Shown here: positions 35,701 to 42,754 of the stretch, piece after piece
How the letters are laid out: each line of letters starts with the position of its first letter
How positions within the stretch are numbered: position 1 is the stretch's first letter
DNA from: DASXZH01 sp036502005
GTDB lineage: Bacteria; Armatimonadota; Fimbriimonadia; Fimbriimonadales; Fimbriimonadaceae
Length of the DNA stretch: 64,000 bases
Direction of reading: 5' to 3'
Assembly: GCA_036502005.1 (NCBI GenBank)
Contig: DASXZH010000068.1
Location: 29,682 to 93,681 of the forward strand
Notes under the pieces: model-generated
Seen by the model: only the letters and a program-made list of their open reading frames with translations
The model's database searches: none
What the model was told of the DNA's origin: nothing
Program-made: the position numbers and the translations under genes

Positions 35701-35884
35701 GGAGTTGGAGAAGTCTTCCGTCGCGCCTTCGGCGGTCACGAAGACTGAGAAACTTCAGATGACCCTGTTCGAGTTTGATGAACCTCCGGTTATAAAGGAG
35801 CTGCAGAATCTGGATGTGAACACGCTCACACCTCTGGAGGCGTTAAGGCTGCTGGATGATTGGAAGAAGCGGTTTTCGGGATAG
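32726..35884 (+). CDS. mutS: DNA mismatch repair protein MutS with repeat insertion
   Basis: MutS recognises mismatches and, with ATP, starts repair. Length is 1052 residues against a usual 850-900. The N-terminus has LLAMRVGDFYEFYGEDA with the mismatch-binding Phe-x-Glu region; Walker A is TGPNMSGKST (812-821) and Walker B is LVILDEVGRGTSTYDG. Start is GTG 32726; ATG 32744 is an alternative. Residues about 604-806 (34535-35143) replace the normal linker between FVPNDLFL and RVIILTGPNM with heptamer repeats (QVESRKSKVE, IENQKSKIEN) and GC-rich modules, which predicts a disordered loop at the ATPase entrance. All catalytic residues are kept, so the protein may be functional. Confidence 0.95.
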   Translation: MNAKTPMLQQYFRAKEEHPGVLLAMRVGDFYEFYGEDAEKAASVLEITLTGREDGGNGKIAMAGVPFHSVEKYLARLLANGIKVALCDQLEDPKTTKGLIKRGVTRVLTPGTVMEDTMLPAGQNNFLAAICVMDGKAGLATLDPSTGEFVVTEIEGEQLEEKLLQELARLRPTELLTGPKAESFGEIARVAMSTSVTDCPQLSPERAARKLLEQFEVTNLQGFGVQDKPSAVIAASMILGYAEKNRLSLDHVESLTTYSVDGFMGLDLATRRSLELSQNMSDGGRRHTLLSVLDETRTAMGSRLMRKWIEQPLLDIPAIKSRQEAVERLLNHGMVRGDIREGLKRVSDVERLVSRVATGFAGPRDLAALKVSLFALPHLAEPLRKVGLGRIQELRELISDHSDIAHLLDRALVNEPPHSVREGGLIKEGHDPELDKLRDLSRNGKAFIAKLEQQERERTGISGLKVGYTAVFGYYLEVTRSQLEKVPADYIRKQTIANAERFITAELKEHESHVLNAEEKATSLEGDLFYRLRIRVAEHTRVLLQTARALAELDVLCSLAEVAAIRGYVKPSLVESDVLEIELGRHPVVEASTVRFVPNDLFLGDSRQSIVDGGDQVESRKSKVEGRIGEADGGLGIGDSWESTGDTGEAPPPLLPGRGGGRGERSGSEANREGGDQVEGRKSDVEGRSRDADGGLGMADGVSEIENQKSKIENQKPPLPPTPLSSSRVDKFKAGEGGNSDLSPLAPLSSLRVDKVGAGEGGTVDSRRSNVESRSEVESRMSKVESRAEDSAIENRKSKIENSPRSRVIILTGPNMSGKSTYLRQTAMIVLMAQIGSFVPAKSCRLGLCDRIFARIGAKDELALGQSTFMVEMVESANILNHATTRSLVILDEVGRGTSTYDGLAIAWAMVEYLTSLGAKTMFATHYHQLNALADQLPTVANYRVSVEEIGDDIVWTHRVLAGGTDRSYGIHVARMAGVPSAVLVRSSEILAELEKSSVAPSAVTKTEKLQMTLFEFDEPPVIKELQNLDVNTLTPLEALRLLDDWKKRFSG
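34535..35143. repeat. In-frame heptamer/hairpin repeat insertion inside mutS
   Basis: About 609 bp. GTCGAAA/GTCGAAG and ATCGAAA/ATCAAAA heptamers appear in several arrays (about 34553-34605, 34755-34795, 34838-34873, 35008-35133). GC-rich modules lie at 34671-34722 and, as a tandem pair sharing CGTGTTGACAAG, at about 34877-34939 and 34952-35012. All frames on both strands are unusually open here. Confidence 0.9.
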
Positions 35885-35941
35885 GGAATGTCTTGTGTGT
35901 AACGCTAAGATGAGGGATCCGGCTCGGAAAACCTTCTTTCG

Positions 35942-36050
35942 ATTTGCCCCTCCTCGGGGCGGACTATGAGGATCGGAGACTTACTTGTTACTTCAGTTCC
36001 AGGGTTGAAACCCTTCGCTATAATATTTAGACCCCTTGGGTCATCGGAAG
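35942..36050. repeat. Dispersed structured repeat, family A, copy 2
   Basis: Second copy of the repeat at 7422-7529, differing mainly by compensating changes in the stem AGGGTTgaAACCCT. The gap 35885-36365 also holds a GTCATTGCGAGGAGC-type repeat at about 36151-36220 and no gene. Confidence 0.8.
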
Positions 36051-36365
36051 GCTGCGTGCTCCAAGCCTCTCGCGATGACAAGATTAATGGGAAAAGCGGC
36101 AAGAACGCTGGATTGGGGATATGTCTTGAGTCTTATGTCTTTCAAGTTTGTCATTGCGAGGAGCGGACCGCACCGTAGCTTGCGAAGGCTCGGGTAGCGA
36201 CGCTGCAATCTAACCTAGCTCGCCACCGGTTTGCAAATCCGTTGGCTGGCTAAGTAGGTCGCCACGTCGGCACACGTAAAGCTTCCTCACGATGATGGGT
36301 TTTTGAGAAAAATGACAAGGACTTCCCGATAAATCGGGACAAGCTGCAGCATTCGAAAAACCAGG

Positions 36366-37283
36366 CTAAAGCAATTTTCGGAAAACCGAAGCAGGCAAGA
36401 AGGTGGCGCAGTAGCGTAGATAGCTTTTGAACCGTCCGGGTTCGAGCTCCATAGACCGCTTGTAGGCGGCGCGGCCAGCGGCGGGGTTGCCGTTAAGGGT
36501 TTTTACGGTGCCGAGGCAGGCTTCGTTGTGGGCGAGGGCCTTCTTGAGGGTTTGTTCTTGGTAGCCTTTGCCCTGATAGACGGGTTCTCTTGTTTCGATC
36601 CACTCGCGCAGCATCTGGTCGTCGCGCCAGATTCGGTCGAGTTTGTGGCTGGCGTTTGCGCCGTGAACGCGGTAATCGGTGAGGGGTTCTGGAACGAAGC
36701 CGATTTCGTATTGCTCGGCGATTCGGAGCCACATTTCCCAGTCTCCGGAGCCGAAATAGTTCTCGTTAAAGCCGCCCAGCTTATTAAAGCATTCCCGTTT
36801 AACTAGCACCGCGCTGGCGATGATTTTGTTGGCGTAGAGCAGACCGAGGAGGACGTCGCCGGTTTCGGTTCGGGGGAATTCGAAGCCGAGGGGGGAGCCT
36901 TCCACGATTTGCCCTTCGCCGTTGATGAACTTGCCATCGGTATGAACGAGGCCCACTTTTGGGTGCAGTTGGAAAAGGGCGAGCTGCTTTTCTAGTTTGG
37001 TGGGGTGCCAAACGTCGTCATCGTTGAGGACGGCGATGTAGTCGCCTTTGGCTTTGCTGAGGGCAACGTTGAGAGACGCGTAGGTGCCCAGGTTTTGCTC
37101 GTTGAAAATGAGCTGAATCGGCTCTTTGCGAGCTTGCAGCCACTCGCGGGTGCCGTCTTTACTGCCATCGTCGATGGCGATGATTTCGAAGTCGGTAAAC
37201 GTCTGCGCCAAGATGCTATCCAGCGCCGCTGGGATGTAGGCGATGTGGTTGTAGCAGGTAAGTAGGACGGAGACGGTTGGCAT
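36366..37283 (-). CDS. Family 2 glycosyltransferase
   Basis: A 305-residue GT-A glycosyltransferase. N-terminal VSVLLTCYNHIAYIPAALDSIL and FEIIAIDDGSKDGTREWL bind the nucleotide sugar. AVLNDDDVWHPTKL provides the metal-binding DxD-like motif. YFGSGDWEMWLRIAEQYEIGFVPEPLTDYRVHG is the acceptor/catalytic-base region. No membrane helix is seen. Acceptor and donor unknown. Likely cell-surface glycan synthesis. Confidence 0.9.
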   Translation of the reverse strand: MPTVSVLLTCYNHIAYIPAALDSILAQTFTDFEIIAIDDGSKDGTREWLQARKEPIQLIFNEQNLGTYASLNVALSKAKGDYIAVLNDDDVWHPTKLEKQLALFQLHPKVGLVHTDGKFINGEGQIVEGSPLGFEFPRTETGDVLLGLLYANKIIASAVLVKRECFNKLGGFNENYFGSGDWEMWLRIAEQYEIGFVPEPLTDYRVHGANASHKLDRIWRDDQMLREWIETREPVYQGKGYQEQTLKKALAHNEACLGTVKTLNGNPAAGRAAYKRSMELEPGRFKSYLRYCATFLPASVFRKLL

Positions 37284-37360
37284 CTAGCTTTATTACTCAA
37301 CCGGGATTATGGGCCGTATCGTTCCGAGAGGCACCCGCTGAGCACACGCAAGATGTGCCG

Positions 37361-37412
37361 AAACCAGAACTGAAGCCTTTCGTTATAATATTCAGACATT
37401 TCGAGTCAAAGG
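37361..37412. repeat. Partial copy of family A repeat
   Basis: Only the part from CCAGAACTGAAGCCTTTCG through TTATAATATTCAGACATTTC is conserved. The hairpins of the full copies are degraded. Confidence 0.6.
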
Positions 37413-37451
37413 CGATTTGGGATTTTTCAAATCAAAAGCGACACCGGGGAG

Positions 37452-37592
37452 ATGTTAAAAGAAATCATGGATGACGACCTCTATAAATCGTTTACCCAGC
37501 TTGGCGAGGACGCCGACTCTGATGTAGAATTTGCCCTTGAAGCACAGCGTGACGTTGTGTTCGCCGAGATCCTTAACCAGGCGCCACGTTGA
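37452..37592 (+). CDS. Possible small acidic protein
   Basis: A frame of 46 codons (MLKEIMDDDLYKSFTQLGED…) with GGGGAG one base before the ATG; an ATG at 37467 is an alternative. It is acidic and helical in pattern and overlaps the end of the convergent lipoprotein gene by 20 nt. No family recognised; could be spurious. Confidence 0.3.
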   Translation: MLKEIMDDDLYKSFTQLGEDADSDVEFALEAQRDVVFAEILNQAPR

Positions 37593-38283
37593 CCGAGAAG
37601 TTAGTGATATCGAGCGTCGGATCGCTTATCCAGTTTGGAGCGGCGAGTTCGTTGCCGTAGCGAGCGTTGTTGTAAGTGCCGGCTGTATTCAGCGGAACGG
37701 TGATCCATGAATTTTGGGTGCTATTGTTGCCTTGGTTGCCGAGCGCATCGTAGATTCGGGAGACTTGGTTGCTGCCGGTGGGGACGACGCTCATGGTTAG
37801 AAAGTTGATTTGGAGGGCCTGGTAGGTTGCTGCAACGGTGGACGAGGAGGCGATTTCGCTGATGGAGATTTCGGCGGTGAGGGTGGTCCCGTCCGGACTA
37901 AGCGAAAAGTTGATGGGAACGTAAGGCGTTGGGGCAGGGAAAAAGTTGGGCGTTGCCAAAGTGTAGATTTGAGCCTGCTGGGTGGGCGGCGCGCTAAAGT
38001 TCCAAATGATGAGGTACTGGCACCCGCCAGCCACGATTCCGTTGCCATAGGGCGGGAGGATAACGGGGATCGGCCCTTGATTGGTTGGGTTGGTGGTGGT
38101 GACCGGGTTCAGGGCCATCGCGTATGTGAAGCCCTGATTAAGGGGTTGCTGCATGGTCATGGAGAGGGTGATGAGGGTTTGGTTGCCGGTTGCGCCACCG
38201 GAGGGGAGTTCGGCGCAGCTTGTGCTTAAGAGGAAAAAGGGGGCGAGCCAAAGGATTTTTGATTTTTGGGCACTTATGGCCAT
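37573..38283 (-). CDS. Lipoprotein, unknown
   Basis: A 236-residue lipoprotein starting at ATG 38283. The signal peptide ILWLAPFFLLSTSC ends at a lipobox Cys. The rest is Pro, Thr, Ser and Asn-rich with beta-type sequence (FTYAMALNPVTTTNPTNQGP, INFSLSPDGTTLTAEISISE), suggesting a cell-surface beta-sandwich. The reading frame stays open upstream to 38703 only because the region is made of stop-free repeats; that part is not believed to be translated. Confidence 0.65.
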   Translation of the reverse strand: MAISAQKSKILWLAPFFLLSTSCAELPSGGATGNQTLITLSMTMQQPLNQGFTYAMALNPVTTTNPTNQGPIPVILPPYGNGIVAGGCQYLIIWNFSAPPTQQAQIYTLATPNFFPAPTPYVPINFSLSPDGTTLTAEISISEIASSSTVAATYQALQINFLTMSVVPTGSNQVSRIYDALGNQGNNSTQNSWITVPLNTAGTYNNARYGNELAAPNWISDPTLDITNFSVNVAPG

Positions 38284-38339
38284 TAAGTTCAGCGCGAAAC
38301 GCCCATTTCCGAGATTGTTTCTTCGGGACCTCCCCCGGT

Positions 38340-38578
38340 TCGCGGACTCACCGACCCCTCCGCCCGAGAGGGGTGATGGGTTTTGCGGAAGGCGAAAGGT
38401 CCTTGACTTAATGGGTATGCCTGCACCTGGGAAATCTCGATTTTTGATTTTAAATTTTTGAGTCCAGAAACCTCTCCCCCCTGCCCCCCTCCCCTCCTCG
38501 GGAATTGACAAGTTTGGAGCAGGGGAGGGGGGGATATATTCGATTTTTGATTTTCGATTTTCGATTTTCGATTGCGAA
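38340..38578. repeat. Heptamer and GC-rich hairpin modules between genes
   Basis: Contains CCCCTCCGCCCGAGAGGGGT (38350-38369 region), a module near-identical to those in mutS (CCTCTCCCCCCTGCCCCCCT, 38472 on, with TTGACAAGTTTGGAGCAGGG) and TTCGATT/TTTGATT heptamers at 38535-38575. Confidence 0.75.
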
Positions 38579-38594
38579 GAACGTTGGGGCTCGC

Positions 38595-39314
38595 TCATAG
38601 AATGCCTTCGGTGTAATAGAGGATGCAATGGCAGGATTCGCAGGTGACGATCCGCCCTTCTTTGGCTGTTTCTATCGCTTTGGTGGGCAGGTTTGTGCCG
38701 CATTCCTCGCAGGTTCCTTTCTTGCTAATGCCGGCCATGCCATTGGCGTTGCGCTTGTGGCGAATCGCTTCGTACTTTGTAAGTAGGGTTGGAGAAACCT
38801 CTTTTGCCAGAAGCGGGCGCTTTTGGCTGCGGTCCTTGAACTCGGCCTCTAGCTGGGATTTGGTTATTAAGACCTTCTTTTGGAACTCGGCGAGTTCCTT
38901 TTTCTTAAGGGCAACCAATGCTTCGGCTGCTTCCACATCTTTCTTGACGGGTGGCATGGCATCCCAAAGTTCGAGCAATTTCATATCGATATCGCCACGC
39001 TTATCTTTAAGGATCTGGATTTCCTTCTGAAGTGCGGCGACTTCGCGGGGGTTGACGACCTTGCCGCTATAAAGCTCTTTGTCGAACTTCTTGATCTTTT
39101 CATCGATTGACTTCTGCTCGAGTTCAGAGTCGGTTTGTTCGGCGTGGAGGGTTTTAAGGTGGGCGTTTTTGGCTTCTAGCTTGGCGTTAATGGGCGCAAG
39201 TTCGGCCATGATTTTACGGCCGGGATCGAGAGCTGCCGCACGATTGCGGATCTCAAAAAGCTGACTATCGACAAGATGCAACTTCCAGAGATTCCGCAGA
39301 TCGTTTTCGGCCAT
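38595..39314 (-). CDS. C4 zinc-ribbon coiled-coil protein
   Basis: A 239-residue protein of the CdsZ/HP0958-like family (zf-RING_7). About 160 residues of coiled coil (LAPINAKLEAKNAHLKTLHAEQ…) are followed by a C-terminal zinc ribbon CEECGTNLP…CESCHCILY with four cysteines. Related proteins act as chaperone or RNA/protein adaptor factors. Last gene of the folK-led operon, 3 nt after the dehydrogenase gene. Confidence 0.88.
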   Translation of the reverse strand: MAENDLRNLWKLHLVDSQLFEIRNRAAALDPGRKIMAELAPINAKLEAKNAHLKTLHAEQTDSELEQKSIDEKIKKFDKELYSGKVVNPREVAALQKEIQILKDKRGDIDMKLLELWDAMPPVKKDVEAAEALVALKKKELAEFQKKVLITKSQLEAEFKDRSQKRPLLAKEVSPTLLTKYEAIRHKRNANGMAGISKKGTCEECGTNLPTKAIETAKEGRIVTCESCHCILYYTEGIL

Positions 39315-39317
39315 ATT

Positions 39318-40268
39318 TTAAGCGCCCACGGGTGTGGGCATTCCCTTATCGATTTGATCCCAAACGGCGCGAAGCGAATCGGCCGACTTGGCGAGTCCTG
39401 CTCGCTCTTCTTCGTTAACGGTTGGCTCCAAGACGCTAATCACGCCGGTTCGGCCAACACGGGTTGGGAGTGAAATACTGATGTCGTTAATGCCAAGCGC
39501 ACCGCTTTGCATGCTGCTGACGGGCAGAACAGCGCCCGAATCGAGGGCGATCTGCTCAACCACTTCTTTGATCGAGATTCCAACTGCGCGGCCAGCGCCA
39601 CCTTTGAGTCGGATGACTTCCGCGCCGGATTTCTTGGTGAACTCGAAGACGCCTCTTGCCGCTTCCTCGGTATAGCCGGGAATGCTGCTGAGGGCGACGC
39701 CGTTGATGGTCGCGCTGGACCAAATCGGCACCATGGAATCGCCATGTTCGCCAAGGATGAGGGCCTTCACATCGAGGGCACCCACCTTAAAGTGGTCTGC
39801 CAGCAGTGAGCGGAACCGGCAGGTATCAAGCACGGTGCCGAGGCCGAGGATTCGACTGGTGGGCAGAATGCCGGTGTGCGCGGCAAGTTGGGTCAAAATG
39901 TCGACCGGGTTGGAAACAACGAGGATGGTGGCGTTGTTCGAGAGCTTCACTTTCATAAGCTCTTCGAGAATGCCTTTGAAGAGGCCAACATTTCGGTTGA
40001 CCAACTCGAGCCGACTCTCATCCGGCTTTCTTCTTAAGCCCGCTGTGATTACCACGCAGTCGCTGCCTTCCACGGCTTCGTAGCTGCCGCTGGTAAAGGT
40101 CTGGCTTGAGGTGAGGGCGGCGCCGTGGCGCAGGTCGAGAGCTTCGCCTGCGGCGGTCTCCTGGTTCATATCGACGAGGGCGATTTCCCTCACAATTCCG
40201 CCAAGTTGAAGGGCGTACGCGGCATCCGATCCAACTCGTCCGCCTCCGCCAATGATGCTAACTTTCAT
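39318..40268 (-). CDS. Malate/lactate dehydrogenase family
   Basis: A 316-residue NAD-dependent 2-hydroxyacid dehydrogenase. NAD-binding GGGGRVGSDAAY (7-18) and acidic Asp33 favour NAD. The substrate-specificity loop is AGLRRKPDESR: the key residue is Arg80, as in malate dehydrogenase (Gln in lactate dehydrogenase). Catalytic GEHGDSMVP carries His. Sequence otherwise resembles the LDH-like MDH group. I favour malate dehydrogenase, though activity on lactate is not excluded. Overlaps none of its neighbours; 48 nt after the DnaJ gene. Confidence 0.88.
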   Translation of the reverse strand: MKVSIIGGGGRVGSDAAYALQLGGIVREIALVDMNQETAAGEALDLRHGAALTSSQTFTSGSYEAVEGSDCVVITAGLRRKPDESRLELVNRNVGLFKGILEELMKVKLSNNATILVVSNPVDILTQLAAHTGILPTSRILGLGTVLDTCRFRSLLADHFKVGALDVKALILGEHGDSMVPIWSSATINGVALSSIPGYTEEAARGVFEFTKKSGAEVIRLKGGAGRAVGISIKEVVEQIALDSGAVLPVSSMQSGALGINDISISLPTRVGRTGVISVLEPTVNEEERAGLAKSADSLRAVWDQIDKGMPTPVGA

Positions 40269-40316
40269 AACTTCCGATTTATCTCCGATTGGATTATGGC
40301 ACGGGTTGGGAGGGGG

Positions 40317-41426
40317 TTATGAGCGCTTCAAAGCGTCCGCGACCATCCAGCCGCAGGTCGCGCCGATGTAAACCGGTGCGCCGCCCCAGATGAGGACCTG
40401 CAAACCGTTGATCCCAGAAGAAAAATGGGCGGCTAGCGCCATCATAAGTGTGATAGCGGCGACAGCAGTAACCACGCGAGAGGTTGAATAGTTGAAGGCG
40501 TTCTGAATCATGCCCAAGGCAACGTAAAGGGCAGCGGCGGCCCAGAAATTCACTATTGCAACGATCCCAACAACCATCGCTGGGGAGATTTTGCCGAGTG
40601 AGGTGGTGGAAACGGCATTCAATCGATCTACCATGCCAGAACCGCTTAAGGCCGCGCCGGCGGTTATTCCGCAAAGGAGCAGCATGGCAAAGAGACCCAT
40701 CGTCCAGGTGTTGATCAAGCCAAGCGAGGGCATCATCGGCTTTTCGGCGGAAAGGGCGATGTAGGCGAAGGCGCAAACGCAAATGGCAACCGCTAAAAAG
40801 CCGGCACTGCTTTGGGCCGGAGAAGCAGGCGCAGCGCTTACGCTGGTCGAGCGAACCAACTCCTCATAGCGCTTTTGATAAAGCGCATTACGCGGGTCGC
40901 ACTGAACGGCGTGGGCGTACATGTTCATGGCCGGTCCGGTTTCGCCGCGGGAGCGGGCGATATCGCCCAAGACCACATAGGGCACTGGCTCGCGGTGGCT
41001 GCGATCCAGAATGGCGTAAGCCAGCTTTTCCGCCTCGTCGAACTTGCCTTTGCTAAAGAGCGCGGTAAGGCGCTGTAATTCTTGGTTTTTGGTGGGCTTG
41101 GGTGGGGTTGAAACGGTTTGGGTAGCGGCAGCGGCGGCGGCTGCAGATCGGGCAGCCCTGGTCCTTTCATCGCGAACGGTGGCTTCCTTTTGCCTTTCTT
41201 GAACCCGTGCCGTTTGCTGGTTCAGACCGGCATCGTATTCCTTTCTTTTCGCCTTATCACCGAGGACTTCGTAAGCGCCGACAACCTGAATTAGGAGGTC
41301 TGCCGAGCGGGGATCGGGAGAGTGGTCAGGGTGGTGTTTCAAGACCAGCTTTCGGTAGGCTGACCTGATTTCGGTTGGAGTGCTGGTTGGGGTGACGCCG
41401 AGCACTTCGTAGTGCGTTTTCCTCAC
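40317..41426 (-). CDS. DnaJ-domain membrane protein with TPR-like region
   Basis: A 369-residue protein. N-terminal J-domain (THYEVLGVTPTSTPTEIRSAYRKLVLKHHPDHSPD) has the HPD motif that stimulates Hsp70. A helical TPR-like part follows at about 110-190 (LTALFSKGKFDEAEKLAYAIL; GPAMNMYAHAVQCDPRN). Four or five transmembrane helices occur from about residue 205 to the end. GTG start at 41426 overlaps the GspF-like stop (GTGA), giving coupling. The longer frame to 41519 is rejected. A recruited Hsp70 site at the secretion/pilus membrane machinery is plausible. Confidence 0.8.
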   Translation of the reverse strand: MRKTHYEVLGVTPTSTPTEIRSAYRKLVLKHHPDHSPDPRSADLLIQVVGAYEVLGDKAKRKEYDAGLNQQTARVQERQKEATVRDERTRAARSAAAAAAATQTVSTPPKPTKNQELQRLTALFSKGKFDEAEKLAYAILDRSHREPVPYVVLGDIARSRGETGPAMNMYAHAVQCDPRNALYQKRYEELVRSTSVSAAPASPAQSSAGFLAVAICVCAFAYIALSAEKPMMPSLGLINTWTMGLFAMLLLCGITAGAALSGSGMVDRLNAVSTTSLGKISPAMVVGIVAIVNFWAAAALYVALGMIQNAFNYSTSRVVTAVAAITLMMALAAHFSSGINGLQVLIWGGAPVYIGATCGWMVADALKRS

Positions 41427-42742
41427 TCGTTTCCAGCCTGCTGATAGCTCTGAAACTGCGGGCCGCTGTAGAAGTGAATGGCGATGTAGCCCACGTAGAT
41501 TCCAACTGCGATAAGACACATTACGCCAAAGATCATGGCGAGTTGGTTGGCCCTAACTTCGGAGTCATCCTCGTAGTAGTCGGCGACCTTGTCGAGCATG
41601 TCGTCTATTCGGCCGGTGGTTTCGCCGGTCTGGGCCATATCCAAAACTTGGGGCGTAAACACGCGGGTTTGGCGCAATGAATCCGTAAAGCCGGCGCCTT
41701 GGTCGAGCATATCGGCAACCGGATACATTTGGGATCGGAGGTATTCGTTGCCGCAAGCATCGGCGGAAAGCTTCATGGCTTTGGGCATGGCGACGCCGCC
41801 TTTGTAGAGGGCGGCAAAGGCGCGGGCGAACTTTGCCATCGCCATCTGGTGGACGACGGGGCCGATGATCGGGATGTTTAGCAGAACATGGTCGTAATTG
41901 AACTTCGCGCGCGGGTTGCTAACGCCGATCCGGAAGAACAGGAACAGGAAGACCAGTAGGGGTCCTAAGATGAACCAGGTTGCCGGTTGGGTTAGCGGTG
42001 AATAGATGCCGCCTGGCTTATTGAAGACATCGGAAATGATGTAGTTGGCGGCGAGGATGATAAAAATCGAAGCGAAGATAACGATCTTCGGATAGAGGGT
42101 CGCTTTGCGCAATAAGTTGCGCAAGCGAATTTCCTGCTCAACATAGTTAGCCATTTGCAGCAGCGACTTATCGAGCATGCCGCCTTGCTCACCGGCGCGG
42201 ATGAGGCCGAGCATGAGGGGAGAGAAGACTTCCGGATAGCGCTGCATGCCGACGCTTAGCTCGCGGCCTTCGCGCACATGGCCCAGGAGTTCTTTAATGA
42301 TGGGCGCGAGCTTGGGGTCTTTCGCTTGCCGGGAAAGCGTATCCAAGCTAGAAACGATTGGCACGCCCGCGTTTAGCATGGTAGATAGTTGCCGGAAGAA
42401 GAACAGTAACTGGTTGAGGGGAACCTTGTAAACAAGCGGCGCGATGACGTCGGTGACGATGGCGGGGCGCGCCTCGGTTGGGGGCGGAATGTGTGCCTCG
42501 TAAGCCGGAGTCGGTTCTGGTACGGGGGCGGCAACCGTCTCAACTGCGGCGGGTTTTTCTATCGGACGAGCAGTAAAGCTTTGCGGGATTGGGTCGTTGT
42601 TGTTGCTTGCGAGAGCCACGTGCTGCACGTTAAGGCCCTGCTTGGCTAAATCGGCAGCGGCAGTTGCCAGCGAAGTGCTGAAAAGCGTCCCGTTCATCGG
42701 GTTTCCGCTTGAGTCGAAGGCTTTGTATTCATAAACCGGCAT
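41423..42742 (-). CDS. Type II secretion/type IV pilus inner-membrane protein, GspF/PilC-like 1
   Basis: A 439-residue platform protein: N-terminal MPVYEYKAFDSSGNPMNGTL, then the GspF core with LLFFFRQLSTMLNAGVPIVSSLDTL (about 111-135), EGRELSVGMQRYPEVFSPLMLGLIRAGEQGGMLDKSLLQMANYVE, and three transmembrane segments in the family arrangement. A Pro/Ala/Glu-rich linker of about 60 residues sits between N-terminal and core domains. GspF/PilC connects the ATPase with pilus assembly. Only GspF-like genes are seen, no GspE or pilin nearby. Confidence 0.9.
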   Translation of the reverse strand: MPVYEYKAFDSSGNPMNGTLFSTSLATAAADLAKQGLNVQHVALASNNNDPIPQSFTARPIEKPAAVETVAAPVPEPTPAYEAHIPPPTEARPAIVTDVIAPLVYKVPLNQLLFFFRQLSTMLNAGVPIVSSLDTLSRQAKDPKLAPIIKELLGHVREGRELSVGMQRYPEVFSPLMLGLIRAGEQGGMLDKSLLQMANYVEQEIRLRNLLRKATLYPKIVIFASIFIILAANYIISDVFNKPGGIYSPLTQPATWFILGPLLVFLFLFFRIGVSNPRAKFNYDHVLLNIPIIGPVVHQMAMAKFARAFAALYKGGVAMPKAMKLSADACGNEYLRSQMYPVADMLDQGAGFTDSLRQTRVFTPQVLDMAQTGETTGRIDDMLDKVADYYEDDSEVRANQLAMIFGVMCLIAVGIYVGYIAIHFYSGPQFQSYQQAGNE

Positions 42743-42754
42743 CTGTATTTATAG

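Noticed and set aside
38284..38703. N-terminal extension of the lipoprotein
   Set aside because: It is composed of repeat modules and precedes the real signal peptide.
41427..41519. N-terminal extension of the DnaJ-domain gene
   Set aside because: Overlaps the GspF-like coding end in another frame; the GTG at 41426 gives the usual J-domain start and a GTGA overlap.
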